Shown here piece after piece: positions 8,193 to 16,545 of a DNA stretch of 64,000 nt. The position numbers and the translations under genes are program-made. The DNA is from Enterocloster aldenensis (GTDB taxonomy: Bacteria > Bacillota > Clostridia > Lachnospirales > Lachnospiraceae), in contig NZ_QVEX01000005.1 in NCBI RefSeq assembly GCF_003434055.1, positions 186,001 to 250,000 on the forward strand, in the 5' to 3' direction. Numbering within the stretch: position 1 is the stretch's first letter; each line of letters starts with the position of its first letter. The notes beneath the pieces are model-generated. The model made no database searches. It had not been told where the DNA came from and saw only the letters and a list, made by a program, of their open reading frames with translations.

Positions 8193-8960
8193 ATGACAGG
8201 AGATGCAATTACAGCGGATACATTTTACAGGGAATTGAAGCACAGATTTTCGGAACTATTGGAAAATGAGGGAATCCTTAAGGAAAGGGTGGACATCAGT
8301 ACACGTTCACTGACGCCGGAGGAAGCCATCGGAATTACAGAACGCAGGGATTTCCCTATTATAACAGGCAAAGACGTGATGGTCCAGGCCGAATGTATGG
8401 GAGCCCTTGGCCAGGCATTTACGGATGCGCCTTCTGTTTACAGGGGGACGCTTAAAGATATATGCGCCCTTGATATAGAGACTGATTCCCATGACCGGGG
8501 ATTGTTCATTGCCGCCCTCAACGCCGTGATGAAACACCTGGGGAAGGTGGAATGTACGGTCCACTGCCGGTGCGATGGCCCGGAACAGTGCGCGGCGGAT
8601 GCAGCGGAGTATATTTCCAGCGTATACGGGCACCCCAGGATCGGGCTGATTGGATACCAGCCATCCCTGTTAGAACGCCTGTCCGGACAGTTTCCTTTGC
8701 GGGCAGCTGATTTAAGTCCTGTGAACATCGGCCAGACGCGATACGGCGTCCTGGTAGAGGATGGCGGGGCCCCCGGTGTCAGCCAGTCCATCTGCAGCTG
8801 GGCGGATTTGGTGCTGTGCACGGGAAGTACGGTCTGCAACGGAAGCATCGTGGATTTCCTCTACCTGAAGGATAAGATATTATTCTACGGTACGACCCTG
8901 GCCGGAGCTGCCGCGCTCCTTGGGCTGCCGCGGCTGTGTTTTGCGGACAGGTATCAGTGA
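8193..8960 (+). CDS. DUF364/DUF4213 Rossmann-like protein (putative metal-chelation family)
   Basis: A 255-residue protein with the DUF4213 N-terminal part (RRDFPIITGKDVMVQAEC near residue 50) and the DUF364 C-terminal Rossmann-like part (PRIGLIGYQPSLLERL near 148; LVLCTGSTVCNGSIVDFL near 208). This family is often described as a putative heavy-metal chelation protein and is found beside molybdate-type transporters; its reaction is unknown. It starts five bases after the ATPase stop with GGGAGGGA upstream, so it is the fourth gene of the oxyanion operon. It may handle the imported metal or its cofactor. Confidence 0.75.
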   Translation: MTGDAITADTFYRELKHRFSELLENEGILKERVDISTRSLTPEEAIGITERRDFPIITGKDVMVQAECMGALGQAFTDAPSVYRGTLKDICALDIETDSHDRGLFIAALNAVMKHLGKVECTVHCRCDGPEQCAADAAEYISSVYGHPRIGLIGYQPSLLERLSGQFPLRAADLSPVNIGQTRYGVLVEDGGAPGVSQSICSWADLVLCTGSTVCNGSIVDFLYLKDKILFYGTTLAGAAALLGLPRLCFADRYQ

Positions 8961-9103
8961 CGCCCAGCGTTAATATTGCGGCAGGGGTCTGTGTCTCACG
9001 GCGTAAATACGCGGATAGGGGGGTCTGTACCTTACGGCATTAATACGCCGACAGATATCAGTGCCCGCCGGCGTATTTACGCCGGGCATCACTGATACCT
9101 GTC
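8946..9103. repeat. Palindromic repeat cluster with 15-bp terminal inverted repeat
   Basis: GACAGGTATCAGTGA at 8946-8960 and its exact reverse complement at 9089-9103 bracket the segment; a near copy (GACAGATATCAGTGC) starts at 9049. The core CCGGCGTA-TT-TACGCCGG near 9067-9084 is a perfect hairpin, and related GGCGTAAATACGC and CGGCATTAATACGCCG motifs lie between. It sits at the end of the DUF364 gene, including its last codons. A related core lies near 51398-51416. Confidence 0.6.
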
Positions 9104-9117
9104 AGCACATGTAAAAC

Positions 9118-9558
9118 TCAAAATGATTTGAATACCGTTGTCTCAGTACCGTACTTTTCCAGCCGCTCCATCTGTCCGTCCCCCCTCACAGGGAATTTGC
9201 GGCCATCATACTTTTCCAGTGTGTAAGCCTCAAACCATTTCTCAAGCCGCCGGAACAGGTCAGCCTTAATGTTTCTGTACTCCGGATCATCGAAACAATT
9301 CTGCTCCTCATCCGGGTCTTTTTCTAAATCAAACAGCTCATGAGGTCCATAGGGCGTCCTGTATACCAGTTTATAGCGGTCGCCGCGGATCATCCGCACA
9401 GGGCCGTATTCCTCATATACCACCACTTCCTCCCGTATCTTTTCCTTTTCTCCCCTTAGGATTGGTTTCATGCTGGTTCCGGGAAGGGAATCCATATACT
9501 GTTCCACCTGTGGATTCCTGGGCCAGAAGCTGCACCACCTTCCATAAAACTTTCGCAT
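9118..9558 (-). pseudogene. C-terminal remnant of a sulfatase
   Basis: About 146 residues resemble only the C-terminal quarter of a type I sulfatase: LPGTSMKPILRGEK, then MIRGDRYKLVYRTPYGPHELFDLEKDPDEE (the usual sheet with 'yel yDLekDP') and a helical tail. The catalytic CxPSR motif and the metal-binding N-terminal domain are absent. Upstream it runs directly into the 3' end of the Crp-family gene in another frame, so a deletion probably removed the N-terminal three quarters. It is unlikely to be active. Confidence 0.7.
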
Positions 9559-10259
9559 CTTCTGCGTATTATCTGAATCTGTACAGAAGTCACCACAATA
9601 TTTCCCCTGACCACATTTAAAAGCCCCTGGTCCTTCATCTCATTCAGCGCCCGGTACAATGTCCTGGTGCTGACGCCGATGTCATCTGCAATATACATGT
9701 TCTTTACGTCCACCGTGCACTCATTACCTCCTGTGTGATATTCTTCCCAGTACCGGATGATATACAGCATCAGCTTTTCCCCGGTGGTGTGGAACAGGAT
9801 ATGGTCTGAGCGGTAGGAGGCCCTGGACAGCTTTGCACAGATATTTTTGATGATTTCCAGCCCCAGTTCCCCATTTTCCTTCAGGCTTTTAACAAAGTAA
9901 TTGGTGTCTATCTCCAATACAATACAGGGTTCAAGAGCCAGGTTGGTGGAAAGGCTTGCCTTCCTTGGATTCACTGCCCGGTCAACGCCCAGGAACTCCG
10001 GCGCCTTCTTTCTGGACAGGAGATTTGTCTTACCATGTTCAGAGGAACGAAGTTCATAAAAGGAACCTGTAATAATGTAATAAACCCGCTTAATGATAAC
10101 ATCCTCCGTGGTTATATATCCACCCTTTGGCACGGACCTTGCACGGATGAAATCATTCAGATACGGCTTTATCATTTCCAAATCCAGGGTTCCCCTGCTG
10201 CTCTCCTGGTTTACCAGCTGTATCACGTTTAATAAAGTACTGTCTGTCTTTTCACGCAT
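9468..10259 (-). CDS. Crp/Fnr-family transcriptional regulator with an abnormal C-terminal tail
   Basis: A 263-residue regulator: cyclic-nucleotide-binding-like beta barrel at about residues 30-125, a dimerisation helix, then an HTH_Crp with VKNMYIADDIGVSTRTLYRA at about 185-205. The normal family end would be near residue 230; the last 30 residues (from about RRRCESFMEGG) are read out of frame through the sulfatase remnant, so the native C-terminus was replaced at a deletion junction. The start at 10259 has AAGGAGAGA upstream. No FNR-type Cys cluster is seen. Its targets may have been the lost sulfatase genes; this is inference. Confidence 0.75.
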   Translation of the reverse strand: MREKTDSTLLNVIQLVNQESSRGTLDLEMIKPYLNDFIRARSVPKGGYITTEDVIIKRVYYIITGSFYELRSSEHGKTNLLSRKKAPEFLGVDRAVNPRKASLSTNLALEPCIVLEIDTNYFVKSLKENGELGLEIIKNICAKLSRASYRSDHILFHTTGEKLMLYIIRYWEEYHTGGNECTVDVKNMYIADDIGVSTRTLYRALNEMKDQGLLNVVRGNIVVTSVQIQIIRRRCESFMEGGAASGPGIHRWNSIWIPFPEPA

Positions 10260-10709
10260 CGCATTCTCTCCTTAGACTTCCATATGGCCATATATTCAAG
10301 TTCTTAAGTTCAAATCATTACGATGTCTTAATCATAGCGGACTTTATGCCATTTTACTATGACACATGTCACATAAGCCTTTATCAAATCCAAACCTGTT
10401 CCTAAAAAGGTCCTTTGCTGAATCAACCTTACGATATTTTTGGTACTTTTTTATTGACAAACTAATTACACCAATCCATACTTTTATATATGGCAATTTC
10501 TTATGTTAAACTGCTTTTATTACTGGAACAATTATCGGCATTGGGATTTATTGGAGTATATAGAGGAAAATGATTCCACAAAGATTGAATGAGATAGGCC
10601 CCGAAACTTAATTCGGGCATCATCATGACAATATAATATATTTACCAGGGGAACCGATGGGGCGATATGTCCAGCCGCCTACTCATACAAAAGAAAGGGA
10701 CTGGTGCTC

Positions 10710-10793
10710 ATGTATGTTACATATGGCGATTTATTTACCTTTGTAATCATGCTATGTGCAGTAATAACTCTTGTTTACATGCATAAAAAATAG
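10710..10793 (+). CDS. 27-residue holin-like/Fst-like type I toxin peptide
   Basis: The frame encodes 27 residues: a short polar start, a single membrane helix (about residues 8-23, FTFVIMLCAVITLVY) and a basic end (MHKK). GAAAGGGA lies 9 bases before the ATG. The stop codon is inside the stem of a strong terminator. Short one-helix peptides with a charged end, encoded just before a bidirectional terminator facing an antisense RNA gene, are the hallmark of type I toxins of the putative holin-like/Fst groups. Such peptides act at the membrane. No protein search could be run, so the family assignment rests on structure and gene arrangement. Confidence 0.65.
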   Translation: MYVTYGDLFTFVIMLCAVITLVYMHKK

Positions 10794-10827
10794 CGTCCTT
10801 CACCTTGCCCGGTAGACGCTATTTTTT
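10785..10827. terminator. Bidirectional terminator of the toxin and antitoxin RNAs
   Basis: AAAAAATAGCGTC at 10785-10797 is perfectly complementary to GACGCTATTTTTT at 10815-10827, with a 17-base loop. T-tracts on both strands make it work in both directions, and the stem covers the toxin stop codon. Confidence 0.9.
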
Positions 10828-10880
10828 AGTAACTATCAACCGAGGTGGCTAGGCCTAATCTAGTCATCGGTTCTCTTGTT
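10785..10880 (-). ncRNA. Antisense RNA antitoxin
   Basis: A consensus promoter reads leftward: TTGACA at 10915-10910, 17 bases, TATAAT at 10892-10887. The transcript would start near 10880 and end in the shared terminator at 10785, about 95 bases, without any open frame. It contains a hairpin AACCGA/TCGGTT (10838-10843 with 10868-10873) and overlaps the 3' end of the toxin mRNA. This is the arrangement of RNA II in par-type systems. Confidence 0.7.
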
Positions 10881-10886
10881 AAATAT

Positions 10887-10915
10887 ATTATATCGATTCC
10901 TAAAACTCCTGTCAA
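10887..10915 (-). promoter_or_regulatory. Consensus promoter of the antitoxin RNA
   Basis: Both hexamers are perfect (TTGACA and TATAAT) with a 17-base spacer, the only fully consensus promoter noticed in the window. A strong promoter is expected for an antitoxin RNA that must exceed its target. Confidence 0.85.
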
Positions 10916-11016
10916 CGTTTTTTCTTCCCTAATATGCTAAAGCCAGATACCCACTCAAAAAAAGGAACCGTAATTTTATAAAAGGTTCGGTTCTTGTTTT
11001 TGTGAATAGGTACTCC

Positions 11017-11046
11017 TTGCAAAACCCCCAGTCAAAATGCTATAGT
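11017..11046 (+). promoter_or_regulatory. Promoter of the M16C peptidase gene
   Basis: TTGCAA at 11017-11022 and TATAGT at 11041-11046 with an 18-base spacer. It shows that the longer upstream reading frame (from 11002) is not the translated start. Confidence 0.6.
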
Positions 11047-11079
11047 ATAGTGAGGTTTGCATGTGAAAGGAGACATATC

Positions 11080-14000
11080 ATGGTATCTTTGCCAGGAACC
11101 GGCGAAACCATATCAGGATTCACCGTGACTGAACTTGGATTCATACACATGCTGGGTGCCCGGACCGTGGAGTTTTACCACGCCCACAGCGGCGCCCGGC
11201 TTTTATATATACAGAACGATGACCCGGAACTGGGGTTTAACCTGATTTACAGGACGCCCCAGTTTGACGGCACCGACACAAACCACATACTGGAACACCT
11301 CCTTTTGTCCTCCTGCCGCAAATACCCCAGCAGGGATATTTTCTTTGACATGGACAATAAGAGTTATTCCACCTTCATGAACGGACTTACGGATAATACA
11401 TATACCTGTTATCCCATATGTACATTGAGCCAGGAACAGCTGATAAAGCTGGTGGATGTGTACCTGTGCTGCATGGAGGAGCCGGATGCGCTGAAGGAGA
11501 AGAATTTTTTTTTGAGGGAGGCGCTGCGTCTGGAATTGGAAGAGCCAGATGGCCCCCTGTCCATGCAGGGCACCGTGCTCAGCGAGGACTGGGGCCATCT
11601 CACGGACATTCAGGAAAATGCCGACAGCTTCACAGCCAAAGCCCTGTATCCCGGGCTTCCTGCGTCCAACCTGCTTGGAAGGCTTCACCTTCACTACAGG
11701 GAACTTTCATTTGAACTTGTCAGGGAAGCATTTAACCGCTGTTATGATTACTCCAACTGCCTGATGGTGCTTTACGGGGATGCGGACTACCGGTCAGTAC
11801 TTGAATTCCTTGACAAGGAACACCTGTCCCGTTACAAAGGAACGCACCGCTCCCTGCTGCCCGTCATGAATCAGGCGCCTGCCCCCGGCAAGCGCTGCCT
11901 TACAGCCAAAAGTCCTGCTTATGCAGACAGTCCCAGGGAACAGGCATCCATCATTGACTATGCCATCGACCTGACAGGCAGCAGCCAGGAGGAACTAATT
12001 TACTGGGATTTATTTACAGATGTTCTTGACAGTGACACCTCCCCCTGGCACCGGTGTGCAAGGGAAGCCGGCATTAACAACGTAATGGAGGTATATCTGG
12101 ACCTTCTTCTGCCTGCCCCGTCCCTGCGTTTCCGTCTGAGGAATGGGGATGAAGAACAAAAGGATGGGTTCTGCCGTATCATCCGGTACGCGCTGCAGGA
12201 AATCAGCGCCAATGGGGTTACCCCTGAACTGTACCAGGCCGCCATGAAGGAAAACAGGCTAAGCGATGCATTAACCAGGGAAGGGTCCCACCTGGGATTT
12301 AACATTTCCGAGGAAATCGGCAGGTATTGGAGCCAGACAGGCAAAACAGACTATTTCCAGCTCTACGAAACAGCCTCCCGCAGATTCGCCCATGACAACA
12401 GCCAGTCCATCCTTAAAATGCTGGCTTCCCAGGCACTTGCCCCTGTCACCAGCGCTGTTGTGGTAACGTCGCCCTGTCCCGGAATGGCGGAGGAACTGGA
12501 AGAGGAAAAGGAACAGTACCTGAAGGAAACACTGGCTTCCATGTCCATGGATGAGCGGCAGCGCCTGTGTAAGGACACGGCAGCTTTCCGCCAGTGGAAT
12601 TCCATGGATTGGGGCAATATGGATTTCCTCATACATCCAAAAGACCTTCCGTCCCCAGCGCCGGGCGCTCCCTTCCGGAAAAAGGAATTTGGGACCATGA
12701 CCAGCTACACCGCCCCAGCCGGCGTGGACGCGGTTGGAAGCTACCAGATATACTTTGACCTGAGCCTTATTCCCCAGGAGGAACTTAAATTCCTGTCCCT
12801 GTATCAGATGCTGCTCACGGAACTGGATACAGGCCGGTATACGGTGGAACAGCAAAAAACCCTGGAGCAGGAATACCTTCACGACTGTACCTTTGACGAA
12901 CTCTATCTGGATTCTGCGGCCGGCGCCGACAGCCGCCCCATGATGACCGTATTCTGGTACGGACTCACCGCGGACTTTGGGGAAAGCCTGGATTTCCTTC
13001 TGGATATTATGGGCGGAGGGGAATACGATGATATTCCCACCATACTGCGCATCCTTGAAAAATATCTCCCTGATTACGACCTGTCCCGGGCCGATATGGC
13101 CTCTTCCCTGTCCTTCAGCCTGGCAGAAGGCTATATCAGGCAGGAATGCAGGTTCAGGAACCTGCTCAATAGTCAGGACGTTTATTATTTCCTGAAGGAT
13201 GTGGCAAAAAAACTGAGGGAAGAACCGGAATCCGCCAAAGAGATAACAGACACACTCCGGCGTATAGCGGCTGCCATATTATCCGGAAGCCGTCTCACGT
13301 TCATGGCATCCGCAAATCCGGATGTCTTGGGGGACGTGGAACAGGAAGCCATAAGGCAGCTGGGTAATATTGGAGGAAGCCAGGGTACCATGAGACAGAT
13401 GGGTGTCCTTGGAAGAAAACAGGATGCCATATGGCAGCTGGATGTCCTCGGAAGAAAACAAGATGCCAGACAGGCAGACGGCGCCAGTGGGGCAGATAGC
13501 GGGGCGGCCAGTGGGACAGCCAGTGGGGACTCCAGCCTTGATGCACAGGTCCGGTATCCATCCTTCATCCTGCCGCCTCAGAAACAGAAGCTGGCCATAT
13601 GCGTGGACGCCCCTGCCCAGGAAACCCGTATGATGGGGGACTTTCGCGCAAATGCAAGCTTTAAAGGCAGGCATCTCCCCTTCCTCCTGGCATGTGCGGA
13701 TAAATACCTGAAGCCCGCCATACGTTATCAGGGCGGGGCATATGACAGCGGAATTGACTTTTACATTCCAGCCGGATATTTTACCTTGTGGAGCACTGCT
13801 GACCCCGAAGTCAGGTCTACCCTGGAACTGTTCTCCAATACGGGAAAGGCGCTCTTGGACATTTCCCTGACACAGCAGGACCTGGACGGTTATATCCTAA
13901 GCGCCTACGCCCAGGCACTGCCTCCTGCCGGAACGCTGAATAACCGCATGCGCTATATGCGCCGGGCCATGGCCGGAATTGACACGGAACAGATTAACCT

Positions 14001-14163
14001 TATGATTGCGGACATAAAAAATGCCCGGCTGGAGCACCAGTATGAGGCATCCCAGATCATCCATGACTTATTGGAACAGGGACCGATCGTGACAGTGGGC
14101 AATGAACGGGCAATCCAAAAGGGTGCCGGGTGCTTTGACGAAATCATTGTTTACAGGCCATGA
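11080..14163 (+). CDS. M16C-family zinc metallopeptidase (presequence-protease type)
   Basis: A 1,027-residue peptidase of the insulinase/PreP class. The inverted zinc motif HILEH is at residues 69-73, and the long two-half chamber layout of the C subfamily is present. Such enzymes degrade short unfolded peptides; there is no signal peptide, so it is cytoplasmic. ATG 11080 follows AAAGGAGAC and a promoter at 11017-11046. Between about residues 762 and 825 a linker contains three 13-residue repeats (GVLGRKQDAIWQL-like; DNA 13363-13479) and then a Ser/Gly/Ala tract, joining the two halves of the C-terminal domain. It is a single-gene transcription unit ending at a strong terminator. Confidence 0.85.
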   Translation: MVSLPGTGETISGFTVTELGFIHMLGARTVEFYHAHSGARLLYIQNDDPELGFNLIYRTPQFDGTDTNHILEHLLLSSCRKYPSRDIFFDMDNKSYSTFMNGLTDNTYTCYPICTLSQEQLIKLVDVYLCCMEEPDALKEKNFFLREALRLELEEPDGPLSMQGTVLSEDWGHLTDIQENADSFTAKALYPGLPASNLLGRLHLHYRELSFELVREAFNRCYDYSNCLMVLYGDADYRSVLEFLDKEHLSRYKGTHRSLLPVMNQAPAPGKRCLTAKSPAYADSPREQASIIDYAIDLTGSSQEELIYWDLFTDVLDSDTSPWHRCAREAGINNVMEVYLDLLLPAPSLRFRLRNGDEEQKDGFCRIIRYALQEISANGVTPELYQAAMKENRLSDALTREGSHLGFNISEEIGRYWSQTGKTDYFQLYETASRRFAHDNSQSILKMLASQALAPVTSAVVVTSPCPGMAEELEEEKEQYLKETLASMSMDERQRLCKDTAAFRQWNSMDWGNMDFLIHPKDLPSPAPGAPFRKKEFGTMTSYTAPAGVDAVGSYQIYFDLSLIPQEELKFLSLYQMLLTELDTGRYTVEQQKTLEQEYLHDCTFDELYLDSAAGADSRPMMTVFWYGLTADFGESLDFLLDIMGGGEYDDIPTILRILEKYLPDYDLSRADMASSLSFSLAEGYIRQECRFRNLLNSQDVYYFLKDVAKKLREEPESAKEITDTLRRIAAAILSGSRLTFMASANPDVLGDVEQEAIRQLGNIGGSQGTMRQMGVLGRKQDAIWQLDVLGRKQDARQADGASGADSGAASGTASGDSSLDAQVRYPSFILPPQKQKLAICVDAPAQETRMMGDFRANASFKGRHLPFLLACADKYLKPAIRYQGGAYDSGIDFYIPAGYFTLWSTADPEVRSTLELFSNTGKALLDISLTQQDLDGYILSAYAQALPPAGTLNNRMRYMRRAMAGIDTEQINLMIADIKNARLEHQYEASQIIHDLLEQGPIVTVGNERAIQKGAGCFDEIIVYRP
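13363..13479 (+). repeat. Three 39-bp in-frame tandem repeats in the M16C gene
   Basis: Units begin at 13363, 13402 and 13441; the last two share GGAAGAAAACA and GATGCC at the same offsets, the first is degenerate. They encode 13-residue repeats in an interdomain linker, so length changes would keep the frame. Confidence 0.75.
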
Positions 14164-14175
14164 GCCACAATCCAT

Positions 14176-14216
14176 AAACGCCGCCTGCCAGGAAATCATC
14201 CCGGCAGGCGGCGTTT
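14176..14216. terminator. Terminator between the M16C peptidase and DUF6465 genes
   Basis: AAACGCCGCCTGCC at 14176-14189 pairs perfectly with GGCAGGCGGCGTTT at 14203-14216, followed by TTA. It lies between convergent genes. Confidence 0.85.
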
Positions 14217-14240
14217 TACACGGTACATTATCCTGTTATA

Positions 14241-14699
14241 CTATAACTGAATCACGAAATCCTTAGATGCTTCACCATTTACCACGTAGTAGGCCGCATT
14301 CTGCTCTGGCGAAATATAAAGCTCCAGGGTCTTGATTCCAACGCCCTTATGGGCTGCCAGATATGCCTCCTCGGCTTTCTTGAGAACGTCCTTCGCCATT
14401 ATCTGCTTCCCTGCAAACTCTACAACTACGGTCCTGCCTGCCTCATGGAAGGTGTCCTGCGCTTCAGCCGCACCGGCAGTGCCCTTCTTCTCAGACACAC
14501 ATGCTGCGTCCTTCTGTGCAGCTGCGCCGGCAGCGTCCTTCTTCTCAGCCATACGTGCTGCGTCCTTCTGTAAAGCTGCGCTGACAGCGCCTATTTCCTC
14601 AGCAGCACATACAGCGCTTTCTTTCTTAACTGCCTGCACAGTCTCCGTTGTATCCGCCTTAGCTGCGGCCGCAGCTGTGTTCCTTCTCGGTCTTGCCAT
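14241..14699 (-). CDS. DUF6465-type protein with Ala-rich repeat region
   Basis: About 152 residues. The first 100 are a low-complexity Ala/Lys/Glu region with degenerate repeats (QKDAARMAEKKDAAGAAA); the C-terminal 60 residues form a conserved compact domain (VVVEFAGKQIMAKDVLKKAEEAYL, then LELYISPEQNAAYYVVNGE) of the kind annotated DUF6465 in Lachnospiraceae. The start at 14699 is preferred because AAGAGGAAATGG precedes it. Function unknown. Cytoplasmic; charge pattern suggests a possible nucleic-acid or surface-associated role, which is a guess. Confidence 0.65.
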   Translation of the reverse strand: MARPRRNTAAAAAKADTTETVQAVKKESAVCAAEEIGAVSAALQKDAARMAEKKDAAGAAAQKDAACVSEKKGTAGAAEAQDTFHEAGRTVVVEFAGKQIMAKDVLKKAEEAYLAAHKGVGIKTLELYISPEQNAAYYVVNGEASKDFVIQL

Positions 14700-15097
14700 T
14701 CCATTTCCTCTTTTCATTTATACATTTTCTATGAAAATTATACGGCTTATCCCCAATATCTGTCAATGACGCGGTTATGCAAATTGGGGTGGGTTCTGTG
14801 CGGATTTCTGTTATCATTAACGGTTTACTTCTGGATTAACATGCCGGATGTACGGCATTTTCATGAATGTATACTTATTCATGCAGCAAACTGCCGCTGA
14901 TTGAAGGCCCCGCAATAGACAACCTTACTTTTGTACCGCTGACCAAGGACAAACGTTAGTTGTGACCTTGCCATTTTAACGGACCAATACAAAAATACCG
15001 CAGCCCGGATACTTCCCACCCAGGCCACGGTATTCCCGCAATATTCATACAATAACATCGTTCATCCAATTCCGCTATATCCATCCAATAACATCAA
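14700..15097. other. Intergenic region with small hairpins and a tandem repeat
   Basis: No gene seen. It holds a small hairpin ATGCCG/CGGCAT at 14841-14858 followed by TTTT, an AATACCG/CGGTATT pairing around 14992-15033, and at its right end the 36-bp tandem repeat described separately. No clear promoter for a stable RNA was found. Confidence 0.5.
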
Positions 15098-15111
15098 TCA
15101 TCCAATTCCGC
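15040..15111. repeat. Two 36-bp tandem repeats over the 3' end of the NSS transporter gene
   Basis: Units 15040-15075 and 15076-15111 both end in CATCCAATTCCGC and share CAATAACATC; about 30 of 36 bases agree. The inner unit contains the stop codon of the transporter gene, so the duplication copied the gene end into the spacer. Confidence 0.7.
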
Positions 15112-16450
15112 CGTACACAATCCCCAGAATAAACACAATCACAGCCAGCGGCACATACACATATCTGGACAGCGGGCCAAAGAAGCTTCCCAGCGGCTTT
15201 TTCCTGCCCTCCTTCAGTTCCTTGGCAATTTCCCCGAATCCCAGCACATAATAAATGGATACCGCGCCCAGTACCGCGCCAAAGGGCACCACGATGATTG
15301 TGATGAAATCCATCCATGAACCTACATTCGGTTCAGCTTCCAGGAAAATCCCCACCAGCAGCGCAATCCCGCTGCAAAGGGCAACCGCCGTCTTTCTGGA
15401 AAGACGGAACCTGGTCTGCCAGGATTCACTGACCGCCTCAAACATGTTAATCAGGCTTGTAATACCTGCAAAAGCCACGGACAGGAAAAACAGACCCGCG
15501 AACAGGCGCCCCATGGGCATCTGACGGAATACATTTGGCAGGGTGATGAACATCAGGGGCGGGCCCGCATTGGGTTTAATCCCAAAGGCAAAAACAGCCG
15601 GCATGATGGCCAGCGCTGCCATCATGGCCGCCACCGTATCAAAAAAGGCGGTGCGGATGGACGCCTTTGGTATGTCCTCTGATTTGGACAGATACGTTCC
15701 GTATACAATCATTCCTGACCCAGTGATGGACAATGAGAAAAATGCCTGGCCCATGGCCATGACCCAGGTATCTACCTTAAGTAAATCGCTCCAGTCCGGT
15801 GTAAACAGGAACTTATATCCCTCCACTGCGCCAGGAAGGAATGCCACACGGATTGCAAGGACGGCAAACAGGACAAAGAAAGAAGGCATCAGGACCTTAT
15901 TAATCTTCTCAATCCCTTTTGTGGCGCCAAACATCAGGATGGCTGCGGCAATGACGATAACCAGCACATGCCAGGGAACGCTTCCGAAATTCCCCGTGGC
16001 CTGGCTGAAATAGGCGGCCGCGTCCTCAGTCAGGATTGCCCCGGTTACCGAACCGGCCAGGGCGCGGACCACCCAGCCCACGATGATTGCATATCCGATG
16101 GCAATTCCCAAAGATCCCAGTAACGGTATCCAGCCCAGGATATAACCCAGCCTGCCTTTTCCTATCCGGTTCCAGCAATATTCGTAGGCGCCCAGTGTTC
16201 CGGTCTTAGCCCGCCTGCCAATGGCAAATTCCGCTGACAGTCCCACCAGTCCGAACAAAACAATAAATAAAATATAGGGAACCAGGAATGCTCCGCCGCC
16301 ATACTGTCCCACACGGTACGGAAACATCCATATGTTGCCCATTCCAACAGCAGAACCCACACAGGCCAGCACAAATCCAAAACTACTGCCAAAACCGCCG
16401 TTCTGGTGTACGGTTCCTGATACAGGTTCCTTACTTCTCTGCTTGCTCAT
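15098..16450 (-). CDS. Neurotransmitter:sodium symporter (NSS/SNF) family transporter
   Basis: A 450-residue transporter with about eleven to twelve helices. The family signature is clear: SSFGFVLACVGSAVGMGNIW at residues 22-41 and FPYRVGQYGGGAF just after, forming the sodium and substrate sites in helix 1, and SLSITGSGMIVYGTYLS near residue 248 for helix 6. Bacterial members take up amino acids with sodium. It has its own promoter (16546-16574) and is followed by another transporter in the same direction upstream. Which amino acid is carried cannot be read from the sequence. Confidence 0.85.
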   Translation of the reverse strand: MSKQRSKEPVSGTVHQNGGFGSSFGFVLACVGSAVGMGNIWMFPYRVGQYGGGAFLVPYILFIVLFGLVGLSAEFAIGRRAKTGTLGAYEYCWNRIGKGRLGYILGWIPLLGSLGIAIGYAIIVGWVVRALAGSVTGAILTEDAAAYFSQATGNFGSVPWHVLVIVIAAAILMFGATKGIEKINKVLMPSFFVLFAVLAIRVAFLPGAVEGYKFLFTPDWSDLLKVDTWVMAMGQAFFSLSITGSGMIVYGTYLSKSEDIPKASIRTAFFDTVAAMMAALAIMPAVFAFGIKPNAGPPLMFITLPNVFRQMPMGRLFAGLFFLSVAFAGITSLINMFEAVSESWQTRFRLSRKTAVALCSGIALLVGIFLEAEPNVGSWMDFITIIVVPFGAVLGAVSIYYVLGFGEIAKELKEGRKKPLGSFFGPLSRYVYVPLAVIVFILGIVYGGIG

Positions 16451-16545
16451 AACTTCTCCTTTGGATGTAAATTTTCATGGTCCGTATCCGCTGCAGGGCA
16501 ATTATAAAGACTCCCTGGAATGACAGATTGCGGACCATCTTTCTT

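Larger units (their letters stand above)
10632..10827 (+). ncRNA. Toxin mRNA of a type I toxin-antitoxin locus (proposed extent)
   Basis: A TATAAT at 10632-10637 (weak -35) would start a transcript near 10643 that carries AACCGATGGGGC at 10652-10663, the small toxin frame and the terminator ending at 10827. The 12-base element is repeated with two changes at 10838-10849 on the far side of the terminator, inside the convergent antisense RNA, giving a second pairing region as in par/Fst loci. The 5' end is an estimate. An alternative upstream promoter, TTGACA 10454-10459 with CATACT 10477-10482, exists. Confidence 0.45.

Noticed and set aside
10962..11001. A hairpin GGAACCG/CGGTTC followed by T residues as a terminator
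   Set aside because: Short, with a mismatch; no transcript clearly ends there.
14332..14769. A 145-codon plus-strand frame opposite the DUF6465 gene
   Set aside because: Shadow of the Ala/Lys-rich repeats in the real gene.
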